A DNA stretch of 64,000 nucleotides from Pseudomonadota bacterium (lineage in GTDB: Bacteria > Bdellovibrionota > Bdellovibrionia > Bdellovibrionales > JACTMU01): positions 62,001-126,000 of the forward strand of contig JACTMU010000094.1 of the NCBI GenBank assembly GCA_014584465.1. The letters are read 5' to 3'. Made by a program: the position numbers and the translations under genes. Of the stretch, positions 37,407-47,090 are shown piece by piece; the first letter of the stretch is position 1; each line of letters opens with the position of its first letter. Below the pieces are notes generated by a model, which was not told where the DNA came from, ran no database searches, and saw nothing but the letters and a program-made list of their open reading frames with translations.

Positions 37407-39008
37407 ATGTGTATCACTAAATGCATCTTCCTGGTCGTCGTATTGCATTTGCTTGGGGTTCTATCGGCCGAAAGTTCTGAAAACCACGAAGTTGAATTAG
37501 ATCAAAGGCCGGTCCACTCTGTGGACTCACTTACGATTCGAGACCAAATCGGTCAGATGCTCTTCATTGGGTTTGCAGGAGTTCATTTAAACGATGATTT
37601 GAAGCGCCGTCTTGACCATCTTCGACCTGGTGGAATTGTAGTCTATTCAAGAAACATTCAATCGGCCCTGCAAATTGCAAAGCTTAACTATGACGTTCAA
37701 AAATGGGCCAAAAAAAATGGACTTCCTCCCCTCTTGATTGCCATTGATCAGGAGGGTGGATCAGTCAGTCGAATTCGTTTGAATCCACCTCTACCCAGTG
37801 GATTTGCTCTTGGATACACACAAGACCCATCACTGACGGAAGAGATGGGACGAACCACCGGAAAGTTCCTATCACTGCTTGGATTTAATATGAATTTAGC
37901 ACCTGTTGTGGACCTCAATCGAGGAGGAGACAACACCTTTCTCAAAAGCCGTTCCTTTGGAAGTGATCCAAAAGAGGTTGGAGTTCTCACAGCATCTTAC
38001 GCGAAAGGGTTAAAAAGTGCAGGAGTGATACCAACAGCAAAACATTTCCCCGGTCACGGCCAAGTCTCTACGGATTCTCATTTGCAAACACCTTCAAATC
38101 GGAACAGTTATGAATCTTTGAAAGAGACAGATCTTGTTCCATTTAAGAAATTGACTGACTTGAGCTCTTACGTGGCAGTGATGGTTGGTCACATCTCGTA
38201 TCCAAAGATAGATCAGAGTCGACTTCCTGCCACCTACTCATCAATATTGGTCGATGGAATATTAAGAAAGGCCATGAATTTTCGAGGCCTAGTCCTAACC
38301 GATGACATCGAAATGGGCGGTGCGGGAGTGTTTCGAAATGTTGGGGAAAGAGCTGTGGAAAGTCTTCGAGCCGGGACGGATATGATCATGATTGCGTGGT
38401 CTTGGAAGGCTCAGACAAGGGCCTTGGAGGCGATTCAAAAGGCAATAGCCAATGGAAATCTCAGTCGTCAAAGACTCAGATCGAGTGTGGAGCGAATACT
38501 TGCCACAAAGAACCATTACGACCATGAAGATGTTTCAGCCCCAACTCTCCAGGAGTTGAAAGAACAGGCCGAGAGGTTGAACTTCGAGGAGCTGACGGCG
38601 AACATCATTCGAAAGAACATAAGAAGATCGTTAAAGGCGCTGCCGGAGCTTCATCGCGGCAGTTGTTTCGACCAACAGGTCATTCTATTTTCTGCCGTCC
38701 ATGAATTTCGAGAAGGCTTTCAGAGAATCCGTAAGAATCGTATTCAAATCAGGCGCATCAATCAGGAGACCGTAGATAACCTCAAGAGAGATCTCAAATC
38801 TACAAACATATCCACTGTTGTGGTTCATGTCGTTGGACCTCAAACGGCTCGCATGGCCAATGAAATCATATCAAAAGGAGATGGCGACATCATTGTGATC
38901 AACGGATATCTCCCAACAGCCATCAGGGCACAGGGTCGAAGTGTCAAGGTCATCAATGTTCTTGCCTATCACGCAAGACTTCCAGAGATCTTAGTGCAAG
39001 AGCTTTAG
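37407..39008 (+). CDS. Glycoside hydrolase family 3 (NagZ-like) with C-terminal extension
   Basis: QMLFIGFAG, PLLIAIDQEGGSVSRI, KHFPGHGQVSTDSH, VLTDDIEMG. Confidence 0.92.
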   Translation: MCITKCIFLVVVLHLLGVLSAESSENHEVELDQRPVHSVDSLTIRDQIGQMLFIGFAGVHLNDDLKRRLDHLRPGGIVVYSRNIQSALQIAKLNYDVQKWAKKNGLPPLLIAIDQEGGSVSRIRLNPPLPSGFALGYTQDPSLTEEMGRTTGKFLSLLGFNMNLAPVVDLNRGGDNTFLKSRSFGSDPKEVGVLTASYAKGLKSAGVIPTAKHFPGHGQVSTDSHLQTPSNRNSYESLKETDLVPFKKLTDLSSYVAVMVGHISYPKIDQSRLPATYSSILVDGILRKAMNFRGLVLTDDIEMGGAGVFRNVGERAVESLRAGTDMIMIAWSWKAQTRALEAIQKAIANGNLSRQRLRSSVERILATKNHYDHEDVSAPTLQELKEQAERLNFEELTANIIRKNIRRSLKALPELHRGSCFDQQVILFSAVHEFREGFQRIRKNRIQIRRINQETVDNLKRDLKSTNISTVVVHVVGPQTARMANEIISKGDGDIIVINGYLPTAIRAQGRSVKVINVLAYHARLPEILVQEL

Positions 39009-39021
39009 ATTCAGATCCAGA

Positions 39022-42000
39022 TTAAAGTGAAATCAAATAAGTGAGCTCTTCATGGATGTTTGGCCATGCAATGGTGTTCATTCGCACAATGAGGCGGCTG
39101 TCAGGGGTCAAAGTGTACTTCTTATTCGTTTGAGATGTGAGACGAATGACCTTTTCAGGAGTCAAAGGGGTTCGGTCGGTAAAGGCAAGAGAGATGGTTT
39201 TCATAGCTGAACTGAGATCTCGAATTCCCAAAGTTTTACATTGTTGACGCACCAGCATAAGTCCCATCAAATTGGAAACGGGTTCGGGAAGAGGTCCAAA
39301 TTGGTCACGCAAACTCTCTTCAAGAGTCTCCATGACTTCGAGGCTCGAGATCTCAGACATCTTCTTGTAGAATGTAAGACGAAGTCGGATGTCGCTAATA
39401 TAGTTGTCAGGTATCAATGCGGGAATTCGTACGTTGATCTCGGGTTCAAGCTCTTCGACTCCAGGAGCTTCACCTTTCAGAGTGCTGAGTTCATGTTCGA
39501 GAAGATCTAGATAGAGGTCATAACCCACAGCTTCAATGTGTCCTGACTGTTCATCACCTAAAATATTGCCAGCTCCTCTGAGTTCAAGATCGTAGTGGGC
39601 GATTTGAATTCCACTTCCGAGAGCCGTATTTTCTTGAATGATTTTAAGGCGCTCCTGAGCGTGAGCATCAAGATTCTTATGGTTAGGTACGATCAGATAA
39701 CAATAGGCGCGCTGTTTGCTTCGTCCGACCCTTCCACGGAGTTGGTACAACTGACTGAGTCCAAAGGTGTGAGCGTCATTGATGAACATGGTGTTGGCAA
39801 GAGGGACATCCATTCCCGATTCAATGATCGTCGTACAAACAAGAACATCAATATCATGATTGAAGAAAGAGAGCATGGTCTTTTCAAGTTGATCCTCGTC
39901 CATCTGTCCATGCCCAATCTTAATTCTAAGTTCAGGAATCAATTGTTGAATCTCTGAAGCTACCCTCTCAATGGTTTGAACACGGTTGTGAAGAAAGTAG
40001 ACCTGACCTCCCCTTTGAACTTCAGCCTGTATCGCCTTTCGAATCGTTTCGCCATCAAAGCGACAAAGAAAGGTCCGAGTAGGAAGACGGTCCACGGGAG
40101 GGGTATTGATCAAGCTCAAATCTCGAATACCCACAAGACTCATATTGAGGGTGCGTGGAATGGGAGTTGCTGAAAGAGTCAATGTGTCGATTGCTGCCTT
40201 AAGCTGCCGGATCTTCTCTTTGTGTTTGACCCCAAACTTATGCTCTTCATCGACAATCAAAAGGCCTAAATTCTTAAAGGCCACATCTTTGCTAAGAAGT
40301 CGATGAGTTCCTATGACAATATCGATTTCTCCAGCTTTAATCATTTGCAGGCGTTTACGAATCTCGGGTGGCGAAACAAAACGATTCAGGGCGGTAACTC
40401 GAGTTGGCCAATCTCGAAACCGATTTTCAAAGGTACGCAGATGCTGAAACGTCAAGACTGTGGTTGGGGCCAAACAGGCAACTTGAAAGCCATCTTCAAC
40501 TGCTTTAAATGCTGCGCGCATGGCAACCTCGGTCTTCCCAAATCCTACATCACCACAAATAAGTCGGTCCATCGGAGAATCTGATTCTGCAAGACCTTTA
40601 AGGATGTCGCTGATTGCTCGTAACTGATCGTCCGTTTCATCATAAGGAAAACCATTTTCAAATTTAACAAAGTCGTCACTCACAGAAGAAAATCGGGGTC
40701 TCTGTATTTGTGATCTTTTAGCATAAAGTGAAAGAAGCTCGCTTGCGAGGTCACGAAGATGGTTACGGACCTTGATCTTCGTCTTTTGCCAATGGTTGCT
40801 TCCAAGTTTATCGAGAAGATGGGGGAGATGAGGCCCCGAATAACGTTGAAGCTGAGAAACTCGATAAACAGGAAGATAGAGGCGATCCCCGTCCTTGTAT
40901 TTCAATTGAATGAATTCAGCTGGGACATTTTCAACGGTGATGACTTTCAGACCTTCATAAATGCCTATTCCATGATCCACATGGACGATGTAGTCACTGG
41001 GTTTGAGTTCACCAAATCGTAAAGATTGAACCTCCTTATAGGAAGTTCCGCTAGGAGTTGAAAATCTCCTTTCTCGACGTCCAACGAAGTCTTCGATTCG
41101 CAAGAAGATCAGGCGCTCTTCTGAAAGCCTCAAACTCTCCGAAAGGGGTCGTGGGACAATGTGAACCAGATCAGGGTGGCGACTTTGATCTTCACGCCAT
41201 TGAAACCATTGGTAATCTTCCACAATCTTTGAGTGAAGATGATATCGCTCAAAGGCCAACCTCATCCGCTGGGCTTGGGAAACGGTGTGAGAGGAGATAA
41301 AGATCTGATATCCCGCCTCTCGCCACTCCTTGATTCTCAAAGCGCCCTCAGGAGATAGAAGCTCGTGATCCTTATTGAGTTTTGAAAACTCCGCAATGTT
41401 CGAAGTCGAATAGTTGCGCGTCTGGCCAACTTCACCTTCTTGATGAATGTGAATCCGAGAAAGATTGATGGTCTGTTGTGAGAGATTTTGACGGAGTTGC
41501 TCCATGTTGATGAAAAGTGAATTCAAATTCGGAGAGATTGGTTGGTTCTGTGTTCGTTGTTCCTCTTCCTTAAGAGTTTTCAAGAACTGATCAGCCTTCT
41601 TATGGATTTCGATGGGATCGATCCACCAAATCGAAAGAGGTTTCTGAAAAAAATCGAGTGGTTGACTCAATTCCTCATAGATTAAAGGAAGAAAAAAGTC
41701 GATCTCTGGAAAATCCTGTCCTTGAATGAAGTGAAAGAGGAAGGGCTTGGATCCCTCCTCTAAAACATTGCGACGTAAGAAATCGCCTTGAATTCTCTCA
41801 ACCAAATGGGTGCGATCATCATCGAGATAAAGCGCCTCTTTAACCGGGAGTAAGATCAATGAATCTACGACCTCTTTAGAACGTTGACTTTGGGGGTCAA
41901 AACAGCGAATGGACTCAATCAAATCGCCATAGAGTTCCAGGCGCAGAGGGAGTGGGTGAGCAGGAGAATAGATGTCAAAGATGGACCCTCTCAGGGAGTA

Positions 42001-42594
42001 GTGACCCAGATCTTCCACCAAGGGGGCTGAGTGATATCCGAGATGGTTCAACTCTCGATGGATCTCTTCGCTCAACTCGTCCCCAACTGAGAGAGATCGC
42101 ATATGGCTGGTCATCACCGATACGGGGATGCACTTCTGAAGGAGGGCCTCGACGGAGGTGACAAAGGTCTCTCCTGCTTGGGCCGTGTAGGCCTTGTGAA
42201 ACCAGCTGATGCGTTGACTTGCGATCTCACGTTTAGGATAGAGAGCCGAATAGGGAGAGACATCAAAAGTAGGTAACATCGCAACATGATGGGCGCCGGA
42301 TGGGTCAAAAAAGAGGAGGTCTTCACAAAATTGGGATGCTGCCTGGTCGGTGGGGAAGACAATCAGATGGGTTCGTCTTGAAAGGGGGCCTGGCCACTTT
42401 CCAACAAGAGGTGCAAGAAGGAGCGGCGAATTGGTTCCTACAATGTCAAGATGGGCGCAGTCACTGTCGATCGAGGCAACTCGCTCGAAAACAAGATTGA
42501 GAGGTTCAACTGGGTTCATCATTTTCCTATAATGACGCTTAGCGCTTTTTTGTAGCGAAGTGTTTGGCCATGATCGCAACTCTCTACCTAGCAT
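39022..42594 (-). CDS. mfd: Transcription-repair coupling factor Mfd (true start probably near 42522, MMNPVEP)
   Basis: DYIVHVDHGIGIYEGL, DRLICGDVGFGKTEVAMRAAFKA, VDEEHKFGVKHKEKI, LRGRVGRSKQRAYCYL. Confidence 0.97.
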   Translation of the reverse strand: MLGRELRSWPNTSLQKSAKRHYRKMMNPVEPLNLVFERVASIDSDCAHLDIVGTNSPLLLAPLVGKWPGPLSRRTHLIVFPTDQAASQFCEDLLFFDPSGAHHVAMLPTFDVSPYSALYPKREIASQRISWFHKAYTAQAGETFVTSVEALLQKCIPVSVMTSHMRSLSVGDELSEEIHRELNHLGYHSAPLVEDLGHYSLRGSIFDIYSPAHPLPLRLELYGDLIESIRCFDPQSQRSKEVVDSLILLPVKEALYLDDDRTHLVERIQGDFLRRNVLEEGSKPFLFHFIQGQDFPEIDFFLPLIYEELSQPLDFFQKPLSIWWIDPIEIHKKADQFLKTLKEEEQRTQNQPISPNLNSLFINMEQLRQNLSQQTINLSRIHIHQEGEVGQTRNYSTSNIAEFSKLNKDHELLSPEGALRIKEWREAGYQIFISSHTVSQAQRMRLAFERYHLHSKIVEDYQWFQWREDQSRHPDLVHIVPRPLSESLRLSEERLIFLRIEDFVGRRERRFSTPSGTSYKEVQSLRFGELKPSDYIVHVDHGIGIYEGLKVITVENVPAEFIQLKYKDGDRLYLPVYRVSQLQRYSGPHLPHLLDKLGSNHWQKTKIKVRNHLRDLASELLSLYAKRSQIQRPRFSSVSDDFVKFENGFPYDETDDQLRAISDILKGLAESDSPMDRLICGDVGFGKTEVAMRAAFKAVEDGFQVACLAPTTVLTFQHLRTFENRFRDWPTRVTALNRFVSPPEIRKRLQMIKAGEIDIVIGTHRLLSKDVAFKNLGLLIVDEEHKFGVKHKEKIRQLKAAIDTLTLSATPIPRTLNMSLVGIRDLSLINTPPVDRLPTRTFLCRFDGETIRKAIQAEVQRGGQVYFLHNRVQTIERVASEIQQLIPELRIKIGHGQMDEDQLEKTMLSFFNHDIDVLVCTTIIESGMDVPLANTMFINDAHTFGLSQLYQLRGRVGRSKQRAYCYLIVPNHKNLDAHAQERLKIIQENTALGSGIQIAHYDLELRGAGNILGDEQSGHIEAVGYDLYLDLLEHELSTLKGEAPGVEELEPEINVRIPALIPDNYISDIRLRLTFYKKMSEISSLEVMETLEESLRDQFGPLPEPVSNLMGLMLVRQQCKTLGIRDLSSAMKTISLAFTDRTPLTPEKVIRLTSQTNKKYTLTPDSRLIVRMNTIAWPNIHEELTYLISL

Positions 42595-42686
42595 GGAATC
42601 TTTGAGGAGAGTAGAGGTTGTTCTTGGAATGTTTTGCCTCGCTCAGTATAAGGAGCTATATTCAGAATCAAAAATGGAGAGTTCAT

Positions 42687-43055
42687 ATGGTGCCTCTCAT
42701 AGCGATTATGGTCATTACGGTCTTAGCGACTCTCTTTGGAGCGGCTCTACTCTTTTTTGTCTCTAAAGTGGGCCCAAAAGTTAAGATCTCAGAGATCAAG
42801 TCCCTTTCCTATGAGTGTGGGCTTGTGGGGGAAGAGAAGAAGAGCACGAAGGTCTCAGTTAAGTTCTATCTAGTCGCCATCCTCTTTATCCTCTTTGACA
42901 TTGAGATCATCTTTCTTTATCCCTGGGCTATCATTTACAACGATATGTTAACCACAAACGCAGTTTTCATTTTTTCAGAGATGATGGTCTTTATGGCCGT
43001 GCTTTTGTTTGGACTCTTCTACGTATGGCGATCGGGAGCATTGAGGTGGGATTGA
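42687..43055 (+). CDS. nuoA: NADH-quinone oxidoreductase subunit A
   Basis: YECGLVGEEKKSTKVSVKFYLVAILFILFDIEIIFLYPWA. Confidence 0.95.
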   Translation: MVPLIAIMVITVLATLFGAALLFFVSKVGPKVKISEIKSLSYECGLVGEEKKSTKVSVKFYLVAILFILFDIEIIFLYPWAIIYNDMLTTNAVFIFSEMMVFMAVLLFGLFYVWRSGALRWD

Positions 43056-43062
43056 TGCAGGA

Positions 43063-44241
43063 ATGGATTGGTTAAATATGGGTCAGGACGGGTTTGAAAC
43101 CACGATCAATCTCATCAAGCTGTTGCTCATTTTTTTGGCAATGATTCAGGCTGTTCCAGTCTTGGTTTGGGTGGAAAGGCGAGGATCGGCGTTCATACAG
43201 GATCGATTCGGCCCCAATCGTGTTGGTCCTCTTGGTTTAATGCAACTTTTGGCAGACGCAGTTAAATTTATTTTTAAAGAAGAATTTTCTCCCAACAAGA
43301 GCGTGCGCGCTATCTATTATATGGCTCCTGTGGCCGCACTGGTTCCTGCGGCGCTCGCTCTTGGGGCACTACCGCTCTCCACGCCGATTCATGTAGCGCC
43401 TTTTGAGTGGCTGGGGAGGAGCTGGGGGCCCTACACATTTGAGATGCAGAGTTTTGATATCCCAGTTGGGATCGTCTACGTTTTGGCAGCCTCCTCTTTG
43501 GGGGTCTATGGCCTTCTTTTGGCAGGTTGGGGTTCAAGCAATAAGTATTCACTGATGGGAGCTCTCAGAGCCAGCGCTCAGATGATGAGTTATGAGCTCT
43601 CCTTGGGACTTTCAGTTGTGGGAACAATTCTCGTATTTGGTTCTCTTGATTTTCATACCATCATTAAGGCTCAAGAAGGCTTCATGCATTTCCATCTTTT
43701 TGGAAGTGAAATTCAGATTTTTCTTCCCAATTGGGGCATCTTTTATCAACCATTGGCAGCCATTATCTTTGTGGTCGCTGTTTTTGCCGAGAGCAATCGA
43801 CTTCCATTTGATCTTCCCGAGGCCGAGGGCGAGCTTGTTGCAGGATTTCATACCGAATACGGTGGATTTAAGTTGCTCCTCTTTTTTATGGGTGAGTATG
43901 GTCACATGATCGTTGCGTCGGGACTCTTTTCCATCTTCTATTTGGGAGGATATGGACTTCCTTGGGTGGATACGATCACAGTGACTGAGTTTTTTTCAGG
44001 AATCTTTTCTCATTCTACCACTGCCAGTATCGTGACCTCTATTTTCTATTTAGTTCTCTTTCTCATAAAGATTGCCCTTTTCATTTGGCTATTTATGTGG
44101 GTACGGTGGAGCTTGCCACGATTTAAATATGATCGGCTTATGGATTTGGGGTGGAAAACATTGATGCCTCTAGCGCTTTTCAACATCATCTTGACGGCTT
44201 CGATTATGTTTTTAGCACATTTCATTCATTGGGGAGTGTAG
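43063..44241 (+). CDS. nuoH: NADH-quinone oxidoreductase subunit H
   Basis: ERRGSAFIQDRFGPNRVGPLGLMQLLADAVKFIFKEE, AESNRLPFDLPEAEGELVAGFHTEYGG. Confidence 0.98.
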   Translation: MDWLNMGQDGFETTINLIKLLLIFLAMIQAVPVLVWVERRGSAFIQDRFGPNRVGPLGLMQLLADAVKFIFKEEFSPNKSVRAIYYMAPVAALVPAALALGALPLSTPIHVAPFEWLGRSWGPYTFEMQSFDIPVGIVYVLAASSLGVYGLLLAGWGSSNKYSLMGALRASAQMMSYELSLGLSVVGTILVFGSLDFHTIIKAQEGFMHFHLFGSEIQIFLPNWGIFYQPLAAIIFVVAVFAESNRLPFDLPEAEGELVAGFHTEYGGFKLLLFFMGEYGHMIVASGLFSIFYLGGYGLPWVDTITVTEFFSGIFSHSTTASIVTSIFYLVLFLIKIALFIWLFMWVRWSLPRFKYDRLMDLGWKTLMPLALFNIILTASIMFLAHFIHWGV

Positions 44242-44244
44242 GGA

Positions 44245-44778
44245 GTGGAAAGTTCAGTCCTTCTCTTTTATGTATTGGCCGCACTGATTCTCATATCAGC
44301 GGTTGGTGTGATCTCCGCTGCCAACGCGATCTATTCGGCGCTCTGCCTTGTAACGACGATGTTTGGAGTCGCAGGGGTCTTTTTGAATTTAGGGGCTCCT
44401 TTTATAGGAGCGGTTCAAGTGATTGTCTATGCGGGCGCCGTCGTGGTTCTCTTTGTGATGATCGTGATGTTACTTGATCTTAAGAAAAAAGAGCGTCCAC
44501 TTCAGTCGAGAAGTGTGTCCAGTGGGATTAAGGTCGCGATCCCAGCGCTTCTAGTGGGGATCGTCGTGGCAGCCGCCCAGATGTCGATTGATTTTGCAAC
44601 TCAAGAGGGTGCTGCTCAGAGCGGGGGCTTTTTGGTCTCCACGAAAGAGTTAGCTCAGCTCCTCCTCTCAAAATATCTCTTTGCATTTGAAGCCATCAGC
44701 CTTTTGATTTTGGTGGTGATTGTGGGTGCCATCTCTTTGGCACGAAGCCCAGGAGGTACTCATGTTGGACCTCAATGA
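44245..44778 (+). CDS. nuoJ: NADH-quinone oxidoreductase subunit J
   Basis: GAPFIGAVQVIVYAGAVVVLFVMIVMLLDL; GTG start. Confidence 0.95.
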   Translation: MESSVLLFYVLAALILISAVGVISAANAIYSALCLVTTMFGVAGVFLNLGAPFIGAVQVIVYAGAVVVLFVMIVMLLDLKKKERPLQSRSVSSGIKVAIPALLVGIVVAAAQMSIDFATQEGAAQSGGFLVSTKELAQLLLSKYLFAFEAISLLILVVIVGAISLARSPGGTHVGPQ

Positions 44779-45088
44779 GTTTATGCATATCGGGATTCAT
44801 CATTACATTGCACTCTCCCTGATTCTGTTTGCAGTGGGAATGATGGGAGTGATGATACGAACCAATGTTTTGATTATTCTCATGTCCATTGAGTTGATGT
44901 TGAATGCAGTGAACTTATCTTTTGTAACTTTCAGCCATTATAACAAGAATTTTGATGGGCAAATCATTGTCTTTTTCGTTATGACAATTGCCGCAGCAGA
45001 AGCAGCGGTGGGATTGGCGTTGGTGGTGTTGATCTTCAAACATGTAAAGACATTGAATGTGAGATTTTTTGAAAAACTTCGAGGGTAA
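44762..45088 (+). CDS. nuoK: NADH-quinone oxidoreductase subunit K
   Basis: LSLILFAVGMMGVMIRTNVLIILMSIELMLNAVNL, AAAEAAVGLALVVLIF. Confidence 0.96.
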   Translation: MLDLNEFMHIGIHHYIALSLILFAVGMMGVMIRTNVLIILMSIELMLNAVNLSFVTFSHYNKNFDGQIIVFFVMTIAAAEAAVGLALVVLIFKHVKTLNVRFFEKLRG

Positions 45089-45148
45089 TCTCTTCACCTG
45101 GAAAAATTGAATGGACACAGTACGAGATGAGATAAGAGAGGGTTTTGC

Positions 45149-47086
45149 GTGAACACAACATTTTTGGTTGCTCTTTTGCTTCTTGCGCCATTGATGGGAT
45201 TTCTCTTTAATGGAATTCGTTTTCGAAGCACCTCTTACAAATTGGCAGGTACAATTGCAACTCTTGCTTCGGCAACATCATTTTTGTCGGCGCTCCTTTT
45301 GGTGGGGACCTTGATCCGTTCTGAGGGGCCTTCAGGTTCGATTCAAGTGACTTTTTTTGAGTGGATCCGCTTAGGATCGGTTCAAGTCTCAGCACGATTT
45401 GTCATTGATGCATTAAGTTCAGTGATGGTCTTGGTGGTGACAGGAATAGGCTCACTTATACATCTTTTCAGCATTGGATACATGTCTCACGATCCAAGGC
45501 CTTCCAAGTACTTTGCCTATCTTAATTTCTTTCTCTTCAACATGCTTCTTTTGATCTTAGGCAGCAATCTTTTGATCATGTTCATCGGCTGGGAAGGGGT
45601 AGGACTGTGCTCCTATTTGTTGATTGGGTTCTGGTTTACCGATCGAGAGAAGGCTGCCGCCGGTATGAAGGCCTTTGTGACCAATCGAATTGGGGATGCT
45701 GGATTTCTACTTGGTATGTTTTTTCTTCTCTTTACCTTTGGGACCTTGGAGTTTTCAGAGCTTGGTATGTTGGCCCCAACTCCAGAAATGGGCTGGCTAG
45801 GTCCCGTCACTCTGGCCACCCTCTTTTTGTTTGTGGGGGCAACAGGCAAATCGGCACAAATTCCCCTCTATGTTTGGCTTCCCGATGCCATGGCGGGCCC
45901 TACCCCGGTTTCGGCATTGATTCATGCCGCAACGATGGTGACAGCAGGTGTGTACATGATTGTGCGACTCAATCCTCTTTTCATGGCAGCCCCAAATACC
46001 ATGTTGGTCATTGCCACGATCGGTGGGGCAACCGCTTTTTTTGCTGCGACGATTGGGCTTACTCAATGGGACATCAAAAAGGTGCTCGCCTATTCTACGG
46101 TTTCCCAATTGGGATATATGTTTTTGGCAGCCGGAGTAGGTGCATTTGGTGCCGCAATTTTTCATTTGATGACTCATGCCTTCTTTAAAGCGTTGCTCTT
46201 TTTAGGATCTGGGAGCGTGATTCACGCAATGTCAGATGAGCAGGACATTCGTAAGATGGGGGGATTGAGACCTCATCTTCCCATCACTCACACCACCTTT
46301 TTTCTGGGATGGTTGGCGATCATCGGTATTCCACCACTTGCGGGTTTTTTTAGTAAGGATGAGATTTTGTGGATGGCCTTTCACAGTCCGAGAGGACATT
46401 GGACGCTCTGGATGGTGGGTGTTTTGGGAGCAGCATTGACTGCCTTTTACATGACAAGACTCATGGCACTCACCTTTTGGGGAAAGTCTCGATTTGGTCA
46501 TGACCACCATCCACATGAGGGTCCCTGGACTATGGCGCTTCCGCTTATTGTGCTCGCATTTTTTTCGGTTGTAGCAGGGTGGATTGGGATCCCTCACGTG
46601 CTTGGAAAAATGTTGCCAGGTCATCCTGCCAATCTCCTTGAGGAGTGGCTCAAGCCACTTCTTACCTTGCCCCTTCTGGCTGAGGGCGATCATACTGTGA
46701 TCGAAATGAGTTTGATGTCCATCTCGGTCTGCGTTGCGGGGTTGTCCGCCTTTTTGGCCTACTACTTCTACATCGTTAAACCTGATCTGCCTGCTAAGAT
46801 TGCGGCAAGTCTTGGAGGTCTCTACACTCTTGTATTGAACAAATATCGGGTGGATGAGTTTTATCAATCAAAACTCATTTCTCCCTTGGTTGAAGCAAGT
46901 AAAGGTCTCTGGGTGTACGTGGATGTGGAATTTATCGATCGGATCAGCTACTGGATCACGGATCTCTTTCGAGAAGTTGGCAAGGAGTTACGAGAGATTC
47001 AAAATGGAAATATCCAGAACTATATCATGTACATCTCTATTGGAATTGTCAGTGTCATGATCGTGGTCTTAACGTTGGGAAGGTAA
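45149..47086 (+). CDS. nuoL: NADH-quinone oxidoreductase subunit L
   Basis: FIGWEGVGLCSYLLIGFW, GKSAQIPLYVWLPDAMAGPTPVSALIHAATMVTAGVY. Confidence 0.98.
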   Translation: MNTTFLVALLLLAPLMGFLFNGIRFRSTSYKLAGTIATLASATSFLSALLLVGTLIRSEGPSGSIQVTFFEWIRLGSVQVSARFVIDALSSVMVLVVTGIGSLIHLFSIGYMSHDPRPSKYFAYLNFFLFNMLLLILGSNLLIMFIGWEGVGLCSYLLIGFWFTDREKAAAGMKAFVTNRIGDAGFLLGMFFLLFTFGTLEFSELGMLAPTPEMGWLGPVTLATLFLFVGATGKSAQIPLYVWLPDAMAGPTPVSALIHAATMVTAGVYMIVRLNPLFMAAPNTMLVIATIGGATAFFAATIGLTQWDIKKVLAYSTVSQLGYMFLAAGVGAFGAAIFHLMTHAFFKALLFLGSGSVIHAMSDEQDIRKMGGLRPHLPITHTTFFLGWLAIIGIPPLAGFFSKDEILWMAFHSPRGHWTLWMVGVLGAALTAFYMTRLMALTFWGKSRFGHDHHPHEGPWTMALPLIVLAFFSVVAGWIGIPHVLGKMLPGHPANLLEEWLKPLLTLPLLAEGDHTVIEMSLMSISVCVAGLSAFLAYYFYIVKPDLPAKIAASLGGLYTLVLNKYRVDEFYQSKLISPLVEASKGLWVYVDVEFIDRISYWITDLFREVGKELREIQNGNIQNYIMYISIGIVSVMIVVLTLGR

Positions 47087-47090
47087 GAGA

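Noticed and set aside
43612-43905. Antisense ORF inside nuoH (and similar antisense ORFs across the nuo, mfd, lon and gyr genes)
   Set aside because: Shadow ORFs opposite clearly recognised genes
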